Part shown: one piece after another, positions 15,066-23,497 of the stretch | How the letters are laid out: the number at the start of each line of letters is the position of its first letter | Numbering within the stretch: the stretch's first letter is position 1 | From: an uncultured Lachnospiraceae bacterium | GTDB lineage: Bacteria > Bacillota > Clostridia > Lachnospirales > Lachnospiraceae | Assembly: GCA_910587765.1 (NCBI GenBank) | Contig: CAJUNR010000040.1 | Span: 1-38,069, forward strand | DNA length: 38,069 bases | Direction of reading: 5' to 3' | Position numbers and translations under genes: made by a program | The notes under the pieces: generated by a model | The model's database searches: none | The model's input: the letters and a program-made list of their open reading frames with translations, nothing else | What the model was told of the DNA's origin: nothing

Positions 15066-15959
15066 TCATCTCCTTTTTTCATCCATTTTCTTCTTCTGGG
15101 CTTTCGCCCCGCTGCAGATCTCCGTAATCTCCTGGGTGATCGCGGCCTGCCTGACCCGGTTGTATACGATTTTCAGTTCACGGAGCAGTTCGTCCGCATT
15201 GTTGGTTGCCGCCTCCATGGCGATCATCCGCGCGTTATGCACCGTATAAAACGCCTGGACAAGCGCCCCGTAAATAAAACCGGTAATATAGTTGGGAATA
15301 ATCGTATCAATCGCTTCCTCGGCGGAGGGAATCAGAAAGAACTCTTCCTGATAGACATCCGCAGGAATATGCGCCATCGACGGCCTCTGAATGGGAAGGA
15401 GCATCTTATCCTCCGGCACGCTCTGCATGCTGTTCTCCATGCGGGTATAGATCACATGGATCTCGTCCAGTTCCCCGTCGCGGTATTGATCCAGTATCTT
15501 CTCGCTGATCCAGCGCGCCCGGTTAAAATTCGGACTCTGCACCGTATAGCGGAAATTTTCTTCGATGGGGATATGCCTTGCGGTAAAATACTGGCGTCCC
15601 AGCTCGCCCACAATGAAGAGCTTCACCTGATTATCGGTATTGTCCAGAAATTTCTGAGCAAGATTCAGGATATTATGATTGTAGGCGCCCGCAAGCCCTT
15701 TGTCGCCGGTGATGACAAGCAGTCCGATTTTCGTCCGCTTTCTGTCCGGCTTTTCAAAATACAGGTGCTCCATCTCCGGAAGATGACGCAGAATCCTGGC
15801 GATGGTCGACTGAAGCGTGTAAAAATACGGTTCTGTCGCTTCCAGCGCCAGCTTTGCCTTTTTCATCTTCGTGGAGGAGATCATATACATGGCATTGGTA
15901 ATCTTTCGGGTATCCTGAATGCTCTTGATCCGGCTCTGGATCTCTCGAAGCCCGGCCAT
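15066..15959 (-). CDS. atpG: ATP synthase F1 subunit gamma
   Basis: A 297-residue central-stalk subunit. The N-terminal coiled-coil helix starts M-A-G-L-R-E-I-Q-S-R-I-K-S-I-Q-D-T-R-K-I-T-N-A-M and the C-terminal helix includes R-M-I-A-M-E-A-A-T-N-N-A-D-E-L; these form the rotating shaft. The middle domain G-D-K-G-L-A-G-A-Y-N is conserved. It begins one base after the stop of the delta-alpha fusion, with AGGTGG inside that gene's end. Confidence 0.95.
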   Translation of the reverse strand: MAGLREIQSRIKSIQDTRKITNAMYMISSTKMKKAKLALEATEPYFYTLQSTIARILRHLPEMEHLYFEKPDRKRTKIGLLVITGDKGLAGAYNHNILNLAQKFLDNTDNQVKLFIVGELGRQYFTARHIPIEENFRYTVQSPNFNRARWISEKILDQYRDGELDEIHVIYTRMENSMQSVPEDKMLLPIQRPSMAHIPADVYQEEFFLIPSAEEAIDTIIPNYITGFIYGALVQAFYTVHNARMIAMEAATNNADELLRELKIVYNRVRQAAITQEITEICSGAKAQKKKMDEKRR

Positions 15960-15960
15960 G

Positions 15961-17976
15961 CTATCTCACCACCTGACTTTTGTATTCTTTTACGGCGCGG
16001 ATGATCTGCTCTGTCAGATGCTCGTCCAGAACCTTCATCCGGTCGATCTCGTCCCCGATTCCCGGATACGTTTTATCCATCCAGGCGAGCATTTCCTTCT
16101 GAAATTTTTTTATCTCCTTGAGCGGGACGTCAAGAAGCAGCCGATGATGCGCCGCACAGAGGGTAATCACCTGCTCATGCAGAGACATCGGTTCGCACAG
16201 AGGCTGTTTCAGCAGCTCCATCAGTCCTTTTCCGTACTGAAGCTGTTCTCTGGTCACCGCGTCCAGATCGGAGCTGAACTGGGTGAACACTTCCATCTCC
16301 CGATACTGTGCCAGGTCGATACGAATGCTGCCGGCCGCTTTTTTCATGGCGCTTGTCTGCGCCGCGCCGCCTACGCGGGATACGGACAGACCCACATTGA
16401 CCGCCGGCCGCATGCCGGCAAAAAACAGATCGCTTTCCAGAAAAATCTGTCCGTCTGTAATCGAGATGACGTTCGTCGGAATATAAGCGGACACATCGCC
16501 CGCCTGCGTCTCGATAATCGGGAGCGCCGTTATGGAGCCGCCGCCCAGCTCGTCGCTCAGACGGCTGGAACGCTCCAGCAGCCTGGAGTGCAGATAGAAC
16601 ACATCGCCCGGATAAGCCTCCCGTCCAGGCGAACGCTCCAGAAGCAGCGACAGCGAACGGTATGCCACCGCGTGTTTGGAGAGGTCGTCATAGACGATCA
16701 GCACATCCTGTCCCTTGTGCATAAAATATTCCGCCAGCGCCGTGCCGGAATAAGGCGCGATATACTGCAGCGGGGCCGGTTCGCTTGCGGAAGCCGACAG
16801 CACGATAGTGTAGTCCATGGCGCCGTATTTTTCAAACGTATGAACCAGTTTGGCAACCGTCGAGTTTTTCTGACCGATCGCCACGTAGATGCAGATCACA
16901 TTCCGGCCCTTTTGATTCAGAATCGTATCCGTAGCGATCGACGTCTTGCCGGTCTGCCGGTCGCCGATAATCAGTTCTCTTTGCCCGCGTCCGATCGGAA
17001 ACATGGAGTCAATGGCGAGAATGCCGGTTTCCAGCGGGGTATCCACTGATCGGCGGTCTGTAATGCCGGGGGCCGGCTCCTCCACCGGACGGTAGTCGAA
17101 CGACTCAACGGGGCCTTTTCCGTCAATGGGAGCGCCGAGCGCGTCCACCACTCTTCCGATAAAGCCCTCTCCCACCGCGATGCCGGCCATGCGCCCGGTA
17201 CGCACTGCTTTGGTGCCCTCCGTAATCTCCGTCTCTTTCCCGAAAAGGATACAGCCGATCTCCTCTCTGCGGATATCCTGCACCATGCCTTTAAGTCCGT
17301 TCTCAAAGACCAGAATCTCTCCGTACATGGCGTGGTCGACGCCGTCGATATAGGCAATGCCGTCTCCGACCCTGCTGACCGTACCGATCTCCTGGCTTTC
17401 GAGATCCACATCCTCAAGGCTGCCTTTCAGAATGCTGATGATCTCTTTCTGCGCCAGCAGGGAGTCGGCGCCGGAGACGTCGAGCGCGCCCAGCTTTTCC
17501 TCCAGAAGCTTCCTGCGTCCGTTCTCGCTCCAGTCATATTCCTTTGTGCCTGCCCGCAGGACAAACCCGCTTCCAAGCGCCGGATTGGCCTTCTTTTCAA
17601 TAGAAAGGACTCTTCCCGGATATTTCTGTTTCAGAAACTGCCGGATTCCTTCAAACTGCGTCTCATCCGGTTCCGTCACATATTCCAGCACACAGGAAAG
17701 CGGCGCGCGTTCTGCCTCCGGTCTGGCCGTATATTCCCTGATGATCTCCTCCAGAGAATCGAGCGCCTGATCCCCGGCGAGCGTCAGCAGGAAGGCGCGG
17801 GCCTCCTGCGGAAAGATTTTCTGTACGATGCTTTCCTTCTTCTCCTCGGAGACGGCCGGATTTTCCAGCTCCGCCTGAAGCTGCGGAACGAGTTTCAGAA
17901 GCTCCAGGGCAGACTGAAGCGGCTCCGGACGGGTCTTGCTACGGGTAAGCTGTTCCAAATATCTGTCATTCTGCAT
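15961..17976 (-). CDS. atpHA: ATP synthase delta-alpha fusion subunit
   Basis: One uninterrupted 671-residue frame covers two subunits normally encoded separately. Residues 1 to about 165 are delta-like: the helical domain is slightly short at its N-terminus, and the C-terminal signature N-P-A-L-G-S-G-F-V-L-R-A-G-T-K-E-Y-D is clear. Then, without a start signal, alpha begins at E-I-I-S-I-L-K-G-S-L-E-D...Q-E-I-G-T-V-S-R-V-G-D-G-I-A. Alpha has Walker A G-D-R-Q-T-G-K-T-S, V-A-I-G-Q-K, and a complete C-terminus. The fusion would tie the peripheral stalk directly to one alpha, or to all three. ATG 17976 (AGGTGA upstream) overlaps atpF by 11 bases; a GTG at 17985 is less likely. Confidence 0.93.
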   Translation of the reverse strand: MQNDRYLEQLTRSKTRPEPLQSALELLKLVPQLQAELENPAVSEEKKESIVQKIFPQEARAFLLTLAGDQALDSLEEIIREYTARPEAERAPLSCVLEYVTEPDETQFEGIRQFLKQKYPGRVLSIEKKANPALGSGFVLRAGTKEYDWSENGRRKLLEEKLGALDVSGADSLLAQKEIISILKGSLEDVDLESQEIGTVSRVGDGIAYIDGVDHAMYGEILVFENGLKGMVQDIRREEIGCILFGKETEITEGTKAVRTGRMAGIAVGEGFIGRVVDALGAPIDGKGPVESFDYRPVEEPAPGITDRRSVDTPLETGILAIDSMFPIGRGQRELIIGDRQTGKTSIATDTILNQKGRNVICIYVAIGQKNSTVAKLVHTFEKYGAMDYTIVLSASASEPAPLQYIAPYSGTALAEYFMHKGQDVLIVYDDLSKHAVAYRSLSLLLERSPGREAYPGDVFYLHSRLLERSSRLSDELGGGSITALPIIETQAGDVSAYIPTNVISITDGQIFLESDLFFAGMRPAVNVGLSVSRVGGAAQTSAMKKAAGSIRIDLAQYREMEVFTQFSSDLDAVTREQLQYGKGLMELLKQPLCEPMSLHEQVITLCAAHHRLLLDVPLKEIKKFQKEMLAWMDKTYPGIGDEIDRMKVLDEHLTEQIIRAVKEYKSQVVR

Positions 17977-18448
17977 GTGTCTCACCTGCTTTTGTCAAAA
18001 ATTGATCATACAGCGCACGGTCTCCTGCGGACGACTGCATGGAGCGGACTGCCGTCTCCATGATTAAGGAACGGATCTCCTGTTCTGCGGTTCCTATGAT
18101 CCGCGCCTTCTCCTGTTCGCCCTCTTCTCTGGACATTTCCACAATCCGTTCCGCCTTCTCCCTGGCGTCCGTCAGAATGCGGTCGTATTCCGTACGCGCA
18201 TCTTCCTTCGCTTTCGCGATGGCAGCGGTTTTCTCCTGCTCGATCTGTTCCTGGAATTTTGCGCATTTGTCCTTTTCCTTTGCCGCCTCTTCCTGAAGCT
18301 CCTGCGCTTTCGCATACTGCGAAGCAAGCGCTTCTTCTCGTTTGCTGATCACCGTATTGATCGGCTTAAACAGAAATTTCCGGATCAGAAGAAACCAGAT
18401 CAGAAGATTTGCCGCAGTAAAAAGCAGATTGATGTCTAATCTTAACAT
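17966..18448 (-). CDS. atpF: ATP synthase Fo subunit b
   Basis: A 160-residue peripheral-stalk subunit: one N-terminal membrane helix (about residues 8-28), then K-P-I-N-T-V-I-S-K-R-E-E and a long, heptad-rich coiled coil full of Ala, Glu and Lys, ending in a domain that binds delta. Here its partner is the delta part of the fusion protein, encoded immediately downstream with overlapping ends. AAAGGCGG lies upstream of the ATG. Confidence 0.94.
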   Translation of the reverse strand: MLRLDINLLFTAANLLIWFLLIRKFLFKPINTVISKREEALASQYAKAQELQEEAAKEKDKCAKFQEQIEQEKTAAIAKAKEDARTEYDRILTDAREKAERIVEMSREEGEQEKARIIGTAEQEIRSLIMETAVRSMQSSAGDRALYDQFLTKAGETHAE

Positions 18449-18474
18449 ACTGCTGTCCGCCTTTCTTTATTTCT

Positions 18475-18699
18475 TCAGGCAAGAAGAATGATGATCAGAA
18501 GCGCGACCACGAAACCGTAGATTGCGGTTGCCTCCGCCAGCGCCGCGCCAAAGACCAGCATTTTCATGATCTTGCCTTCCGCTTCCGGCTGCCTTGCCAC
18601 TGCCTCCGCCGCCTTCGATGTGGCGATGCCGATGCCGATACCGGCTCCAATACCTGTAAACACTGCGATACCTGCTCCAACTGCAATTAATGTAGACAT
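18475..18699 (-). CDS. atpE: ATP synthase Fo subunit c
   Basis: A 74-residue hairpin of two membrane helices with polar loop A-R-Q-P-E-A. The ion-binding carboxylate is the Glu in A-L-A-E-A-T-A-I-Y in helix 2. Na+-type rings such as that of Ilyobacter carry a Gln in helix 1 and Ser directly after the Glu; here these positions are Ile (G-I-G-I-G-I-A-T-S) and Ala. The ring is therefore predicted to carry protons rather than Na+, although the Thr after it is kept. Located between atpB and atpF. Confidence 0.95.
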   Translation of the reverse strand: MSTLIAVGAGIAVFTGIGAGIGIGIATSKAAEAVARQPEAEGKIMKMLVFGAALAEATAIYGFVVALLIIILLA

Positions 18700-18742
18700 A
18701 TTTTTTCTCCTTATCTAAAATGTTTTTTATTCGATCCTGTTT

Positions 18743-19420
18743 TTATTCAATTGCTTCTTTAATAAACAGTCCGGTCAGGAACACAAATACATATGCCTGA
18801 ATCAGACCGTCGAACAGATCAAAGTACATGCTGAATACGACCGGAAGACCGACCGGAAGGATGCTCTCAATCAGTTTCATGATGACGAACGCGCCCAGTA
18901 CGTTTCCGAATAACCGCATACAAAGCGACAGCGGCTTGATGAACAGCTCCAGCACATTGATCGGCGTCACCAGAGCCACAGGCTCCATAAAGCTTTTCAG
19001 CCATTTTTTGACTCCTTTTTTGCGAATGCCCGCCGCTTCGATCAGAATGATGCTCATGACCGCCAGCGCCGCCGTCACATTCAGATCCTTTGTCGGCGGT
19101 TTAAAACCAAGAATGCCGATCAGATTGGCTATCCCCAGATAGATCAGGACGGAAGTCAGATAAGCCGCATACCGCTCTCCTTCTTCCCCGACGATTCCCT
19201 TCCCGATGCCCTGAAGCCATGTAACCGCATATTCGAGCATCAGCTGGCCGCGCCCCGGGTGCTCGACCTTCAGATTCCTGGTCAGCAGTATGGACGCAAG
19301 CACAACGACCGCCATGATAATCCATGTGACGACGACCGATTCCGCAATGCCGATGCCGCCTATGGAAAATACGGTCTCGCAGTTCAGTTCTTCCATCAGA
19401 GTCTCGCCCAGATTTCCCAT
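18743..19420 (-). CDS. atpB: ATP synthase Fo subunit a
   Basis: A 225-residue membrane subunit, first gene of the operon. The essential arginine is in the helix C-M-R-L-F-G-N-V-L-G-A, and the C-terminal V-F-S-M-Y-F-D-L-F-D-G-L-I-Q-A-Y-V-F helix follows. It forms the ion half-channels against the c-ring. ATG 19420 has AAAGGAAG at 7 bases; the upstream in-frame extension is basic and unlike subunit a. No atpI precedes it. Confidence 0.94.
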   Translation of the reverse strand: MGNLGETLMEELNCETVFSIGGIGIAESVVVTWIIMAVVVLASILLTRNLKVEHPGRGQLMLEYAVTWLQGIGKGIVGEEGERYAAYLTSVLIYLGIANLIGILGFKPPTKDLNVTAALAVMSIILIEAAGIRKKGVKKWLKSFMEPVALVTPINVLELFIKPLSLCMRLFGNVLGAFVIMKLIESILPVGLPVVFSMYFDLFDGLIQAYVFVFLTGLFIKEAIE

Positions 19421-19510
19421 AACCACACTTCCTTTCGTAAAAATCTTTCCGTAATCCGGAACGGCCTTCCGTCCGAAAAAAGAAAAGGCCTTATCCCTCG
19501 TACGAATCAT

Positions 19511-19539
19511 ATTATAAGTAGGTTATCCCGAAAATGCAA
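19511..19539 (-). promoter_or_regulatory. Promoter of the atp operon
   Basis: Minus-strand TTGCAT, 17-base spacer, consensus TATAAT, leaving about 80 bases of leader before atpB. The -35 lies inside a perfect palindrome. Confidence 0.65.
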
Positions 19540-19550
19540 GGTTGCATTTT
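19531..19550. promoter_or_regulatory. Palindrome over the atp -35 region
   Basis: AAAATGCAA-GG-TTGCATTTT: nine-base perfect arms around two bases, covering the -35 of the atp promoter. A dimeric regulator could bind here; none is identified. Confidence 0.5.
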
Positions 19551-19621
19551 AGAAATCTTTGTTCAGATTCTGTTTGTTTTACGGCCGCGTTTCCGGCGCC
19601 CGGATTTCCTTCAAAATCTTT

Positions 19622-19635
19622 CGAATATCTGTTTG
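19622..19635. promoter_or_regulatory. SOS (LexA) box upstream of lexA
   Basis: CGAAT-ATCT-GTTTG matches 12 of 14 consensus positions and overlaps the start of the -35 region. Confidence 0.5.
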
Positions 19636-19661
19636 CTTTTTCTGTGCCGGCGTGCTATAAT
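19633..19661 (+). promoter_or_regulatory. Promoter of lexA
   Basis: TTGCTT (19633-19638), 17-base spacer, TATAAT (19656-19661) preceded by TGC, an extended -10. Sandwiched by two LexA-box-like sites, consistent with autorepression. Confidence 0.7.
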
Positions 19662-19665
19662 AGAA

Positions 19666-19679
19666 AAAACGAATGTTCG
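19666..19679. promoter_or_regulatory. SOS (LexA) box downstream of the lexA -10
   Basis: AAAAC-GAAT-GTTCG matches 12 of 14 consensus positions and covers the predicted transcription start. Confidence 0.5.
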
Positions 19680-19709
19680 ACTGAAGCAGTTTTTTTAGGA
19701 GGTAGAACT

Positions 19710-20327
19710 ATGGAATACGGAAAGATTACTCAGAAACAGCAGGAGATTCTTGATTTTATCAAAGCAGAGATTCTGAAGAAAGGTTATCCGCCGGCAGTGC
19801 GCGATATCTGCGAGGCGGTACATCTGAAGTCCACTTCTTCAGTTCATTCTCATCTGGAGACGCTGGAGCGCAACGGCTATATCCGCAGAGACCCGACCAA
19901 GCCCCGGGCCATCGAGATTATGGATGAGAACTTCTACATGCTCCGCCATGAGATGATCAACGTTCCTCTCGTGGGCGCGGTCGCGGCGGGACAGCCGATT
20001 CTGGCGGCGGAGAATATCGAGTCTTATTTCCCGATTCCGGCGGAGTATGTGCCGAACGCGGATACGTTTATGCTGAGGGTAAAAGGGGACAGTATGGTGA
20101 ATGCCGGGATTTTCGACGGAGATCAGATTCTGATTCAGCAGCAGAGCACGGCCGGCAACGGGGAGATCGTAGTGGCGCTCATTGACGACGAGGCCACCGT
20201 CAAGACTTTTTACAAAGAAGACGGCCACTATCGCCTGCAGCCGGAAAATGATACCATGAATCCGATTATCGTCGACGAAGTGACCATTCTGGGAAAAGTG
20301 TTCGGAGTGTTCCGTTTATTCCACTGA
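19710..20327 (+). CDS. lexA: SOS repressor LexA
   Basis: A 205-residue LexA. The N-terminal winged helix (I-T-Q-K-Q-Q-E-I-L-D-F-I...S-T-S-S-V-H-S-H-L-E-T-L-E) is followed by the self-cleavage site Ala93-Gly94 (V-A-A-G-Q), the serine nucleophile Ser128 in G-D-S-M, and the general base Lys165 in A-T-V-K-T. RecA-stimulated self-cleavage lifts repression of SOS genes. Likely targets here are itself and the LysM gene at 6367. ATG 19710 has AGGAGG at 7 bases; the longer frame upstream covers the promoter and is not coding. Its end overlaps the convergent VanY gene by 12 bases. Confidence 0.96.
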   Translation: MEYGKITQKQQEILDFIKAEILKKGYPPAVRDICEAVHLKSTSSVHSHLETLERNGYIRRDPTKPRAIEIMDENFYMLRHEMINVPLVGAVAAGQPILAAENIESYFPIPAEYVPNADTFMLRVKGDSMVNAGIFDGDQILIQQQSTAGNGEIVVALIDDEATVKTFYKEDGHYRLQPENDTMNPIIVDEVTILGKVFGVFRLFH

Positions 20328-21122
20328 GTTCAGATATTCTTCCAGTGTGATGCCCCGGCTTGTGATTTCCTCCGCCGCTTCCACGCCTACATAGCGGAAA
20401 TGCCAGGATTCATAGGACACTTTGGTAATATCCTCCTTTCCCTGGGGGTAGCGCAGGATGAATCCGTACTGGCTGCAGTGCTTCTGCAGCCAGAGAACCT
20501 CTTCGGTACTGCCCTGTTTCTCATCGAGAATCTGATAGTCTTTGGCTACGAGATCCACCGCCAGACCGGTGGCGTGTTCACTGCACCCTGCCGGCATGGT
20601 TTCTTTGACGACCTCTTCGTACGCCTGAGAATAGGAATATCCCTGCTGTACCAGCGCGGCGATGTCTTCGTCGAGCAGTTCTCTCTGACGCTTGACGCTC
20701 CGGTAGGAGGAGGCGATCCAGAAGGACAGTCCTTCTTGATTGCCGTCTTTCAGCATCGCAATGAGCGCGTCGTACGCGGACTCATCTACGTCCGCGCCGT
20801 AGTCGCTGAGTCTTTTGAGCGACGGTTCATAGTCTTCCGGAAGCGGATGCGTTTTATTCACGAGCAGGAGGTCTTCCGCGGGCGCCGGCGTCCCGGTCTC
20901 CTGAAAGGTTTCCCGCAGCTCCTCTTCTTCCGGATCGGCCGCGGTTTCCGTCCGGTGGTCCGCCGTCCGCTCCCGGGACAGTTGCCGCAGAGCGAAGGAA
21001 GTGGCTTTCCACACGGTCACCATCAGGAAAATTCCCACGGCATACGGCGCGATCCGCCATATCGTCCTGCGGATGCGTCTTCTTCTCATCCGTTTTCTTC
21101 TCTCCTTTGTATGCTGCTTCAT
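20316..21122 (-). CDS. VanY-type D-alanyl-D-alanine carboxypeptidase
   Basis: A 268-residue membrane-anchored enzyme: basic start, one membrane helix (about residues 25-45), an acidic linker, then the VanY/M15B domain. Zinc and active-site motifs are S-E-H-A-T-G-L-A-V-D (His and Asp ligands) and E-S-W-H-F-R-Y-V-G (catalytic Glu is near W-H). It would remove the terminal D-Ala from peptidoglycan stem peptides at the cell surface. It is the last gene of a four-gene unit with a two-component system, so its expression is probably signal-controlled. No vanHAX genes are present, so glycopeptide resistance is not implied. Start ATG 21122 has AAGGAG at 10 bases. Confidence 0.9.
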   Translation of the reverse strand: MKQHTKERRKRMRRRRIRRTIWRIAPYAVGIFLMVTVWKATSFALRQLSRERTADHRTETAADPEEEELRETFQETGTPAPAEDLLLVNKTHPLPEDYEPSLKRLSDYGADVDESAYDALIAMLKDGNQEGLSFWIASSYRSVKRQRELLDEDIAALVQQGYSYSQAYEEVVKETMPAGCSEHATGLAVDLVAKDYQILDEKQGSTEEVLWLQKHCSQYGFILRYPQGKEDITKVSYESWHFRYVGVEAAEEITSRGITLEEYLNSVE

Positions 21123-21155
21123 GTTCTCCTCTCTCCTTTCCTCCCGCCGGGAGTT

Positions 21156-22079
21156 TTATGTGTTCTGTAGCTGGCGCACCCAGCGGATCAGATCCTGAAA
21201 GCCGACGCAGATTCCTTTGTATCCGGTTGAATTTTGGCCTTCCGCGATCGAACGTTCAATGTAAAACGGTTTTTTGCCTTCCAAATATAAAATGGCAACA
21301 TTCATTTTCTGATAGAGGTTCTCCTGATTGACCACATCCCAGCCCTGGGACTCGTAATACTGCATACATCCCTGGCCAAAGCTCTCTCCCAGATAAGAAA
21401 TAAAGACGTCCTCTTCCGGATTTTCTTCTGAAACCTTCTGATATTCTTCATACTCTCTGATGATTGCTTCTGTGATGTCGTTGTGAATCTGCGCGTAATA
21501 GATCTGATAATTGACCGCATTGACGATAAAGTAATAATCGAAAGTCTGCAGATCGGAGAAACGCAGATACCAGAAATTAAGAAGTTCCTTCTTCCGCGGG
21601 TTCTCCTCGGAGGTGCAGGTCAGGGAATAATACTGCGCGGACCGTATATAATTCGACCAGTCCAGCCATACCTCTTCCTCGTCCGTCCGGTCTGCCACCA
21701 TGCCGGCGTCCGTCTCCGCCGAGGAATGGTCATACAGGTACCGGAGCCAGGGAAGCATCTGTACTTCCGAGGCCGTCATGGCCTGAATATAGACTTCACT
21801 GATCATCTCGCTGTTCATCTGCACGGGTTCTTCAACGGACGCCAGCAGAACCGGAGTTCCGTCTTCCGTATTGAGGGACGCAAACGCGTGAAACGCGCTG
21901 TAGATATCATTGGCTCCCTGCTCCAGAAAGGAAAAATCTTCCCTTCCCGATGTTTCCACCTGATTCAGATTCCGAAGATCCAGACTACGGCTGAGGTATC
22001 TGGGGAGGAAGATCACGCCCGCCGTCAGGAAAACGGTTCCCGTCAGACACAGCAGGAAGCGGAAATGTTTCATGGACAT
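21156..22079 (-). CDS. Membrane-anchored extracytoplasmic protein, unknown
   Basis: I do not recognise this 307-residue protein. An N-terminal membrane helix or signal (L-L-C-L-T-G-T-V-F-L-T-A-G-V-I-F-L) is followed by a soluble region rich in Tyr, Trp and acidic residues, with a highly charged stretch Y-E-E-Y-Q-K-V-S-E-E-N-P-E-E-D. Its start overlaps the end of the histidine kinase by 10 bases, and the VanY gene follows after 33 bases. It is therefore probably made with both and may act as a sensor accessory or envelope factor. AAGGAGG lies 10 bases before the ATG. Confidence 0.78.
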   Translation of the reverse strand: MSMKHFRFLLCLTGTVFLTAGVIFLPRYLSRSLDLRNLNQVETSGREDFSFLEQGANDIYSAFHAFASLNTEDGTPVLLASVEEPVQMNSEMISEVYIQAMTASEVQMLPWLRYLYDHSSAETDAGMVADRTDEEEVWLDWSNYIRSAQYYSLTCTSEENPRKKELLNFWYLRFSDLQTFDYYFIVNAVNYQIYYAQIHNDITEAIIREYEEYQKVSEENPEEDVFISYLGESFGQGCMQYYESQGWDVVNQENLYQKMNVAILYLEGKKPFYIERSIAEGQNSTGYKGICVGFQDLIRWVRQLQNT

Positions 22080-23497
22080 GGCTTCGGTTCCTCCTTTTCA
22101 AACTGCATGGCAATGACCGTACCTTTGCCCGGGATACTGAAGATCCGCCACCGCACCTGATGAAGCGCGAGGATCCGGCTGCAGAGCGTCATGCCCAGTC
22201 CGGCGCCGCCTTCCTTCCTTGCCCGGGACTTGTCCACCATGTAGAAAGCTTCGGTAATTCGGGAAATTTCCTTCTGCTCCATACCGCAGCCGTTGTCCAT
22301 GATGCAGAGAAGATAACGGTCTTTGTACTGTCTGCCGCGGATCCGGATCCGCCCCCCTTCTGTCAGCGCCTTTCGTGCATTGTCCAGCAGATTGGTGAAC
22401 ACGGAAATCATAAGGTCTTTTTCCCCGCTGATTATAAAATCCGGAAACTCTGCAGTGAGCACAATCTGTTTCTCCGCCCGTTTGACTGCGGTCAATTTCA
22501 CAGCCTCTTCCACGAGCCGCTCAAGGGAGAGGGGACGGAAGGCGCAGGTCTGCTTGTCGGATACGATCAGCTCCAGCAGTTTAAAGGACAGGCTTTCCAG
22601 CCGCTTCCCCTGATGAAAGATATAATTGACCGCTTCGAGCGTCTCTTCTTTGCTGCAGTCCACGGTCCGGAGCATATCGGCGTAACCGATGATCGACGTC
22701 AGAGGGGTTTTCAGTTCATGGGCGAAAGAGGCGGTAAAATCCTCCTGTTTCTTCGCCTGCAGCATAAGTTCGTCCATCTTCTCCGAAATGGTATCCGCCA
22801 TATCGTTGAAATCCCGGGCCAGCTCCGCGATCTCGTCTCCGCCCTCCTCCGAGGCCCGCACCTCATAATCTCCCATCGTAAAGCGCCTCGTCGTGTGCGA
22901 GAGCTCCGCAATCGAACGGGTCAGCATATGCGTAATCACAAATACCAGAACGGTGATCACGGCGGCCAGGATGAGCATGATCATCGTATACCAGTCATAA
23001 TAGAGCTCCCGTTCCTGATAAATGTTCGAGATATTGCGGATGTTTTCCAGATAGTAGATCCGGTTTCCGACGCCGGAGCGGCAGGCAAAGAGGAGCCAGG
23101 TCTGCCCTTCCGCGTCTCTCTGGATCTGATAGCCGCAGTGCCGTTCCTTGTCCAGCGAGCTTCTGAGCAGATCGTTGAGAGGCGTCACATGTTTGCTCGC
23201 ATACAACAGTTCCTGACGGTCGTTGTAGATGAAAAAGGCGCTTCCGGAATCCGCCAGATTCTGAATGACGGAAGAGGCGGTGACGGGAATGATGCCGTCA
23301 TTCTGGTAGACTTCGTCCAGGGCGTTGAGATTCATCTCGAAAGAAAGCTGGAACATGCGGTTTTCCCGCTCAACCTCTTCCTGGATCTTCTGCCAGGATT
23401 TTTGAAAGGTAAGCTGAATCATCCATGTTCCGAACGCTCCGAACGCCAGCAGGAGCAGAACGGTAAATGAAAAATAGATTTTCCAGAAAAATTTCAT
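22070..23497 (-). CDS. Sensor histidine kinase
   Basis: A 475-residue membrane kinase. Helix 1 is at about residues 8-28, an extracytoplasmic sensing domain of about 140 residues follows, then helix 2 (M-I-M-L-I-L-A-A-V-I-T-V-L-V-F-V), and a HAMP linker (R-S-I-A-E-L-S-H-T-T...D-E-I-A-E-L-A-R-D-F-N-D-M-A). The phospho-acceptor His is in F-A-H-E-L-K-T-P-L-T-S. The ATP domain has N box N-L-L-D-N-A-R-K-A-L, G1 D-N-G-C-G-M and G2 G-A-G-L-G-M-T-L. It phosphorylates the regulator encoded just upstream with an ATGA overlap. The signal is probably related to the cell envelope, given the downstream VanY. Confidence 0.94.
   Translation of the reverse strand: MKFFWKIYFSFTVLLLLAFGAFGTWMIQLTFQKSWQKIQEEVERENRMFQLSFEMNLNALDEVYQNDGIIPVTASSVIQNLADSGSAFFIYNDRQELLYASKHVTPLNDLLRSSLDKERHCGYQIQRDAEGQTWLLFACRSGVGNRIYYLENIRNISNIYQERELYYDWYTMIMLILAAVITVLVFVITHMLTRSIAELSHTTRRFTMGDYEVRASEEGGDEIAELARDFNDMADTISEKMDELMLQAKKQEDFTASFAHELKTPLTSIIGYADMLRTVDCSKEETLEAVNYIFHQGKRLESLSFKLLELIVSDKQTCAFRPLSLERLVEEAVKLTAVKRAEKQIVLTAEFPDFIISGEKDLMISVFTNLLDNARKALTEGGRIRIRGRQYKDRYLLCIMDNGCGMEQKEISRITEAFYMVDKSRARKEGGAGLGMTLCSRILALHQVRWRIFSIPGKGTVIAMQFEKEEPKPCP

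Noticed and set aside
15961..17976. Splitting the long ATP synthase frame into separate atpH and atpA genes.
   Set aside because: I found no stop codon, plausible start or ribosome site at the delta/alpha junction in the given sequence; the fusion is what the bases show.
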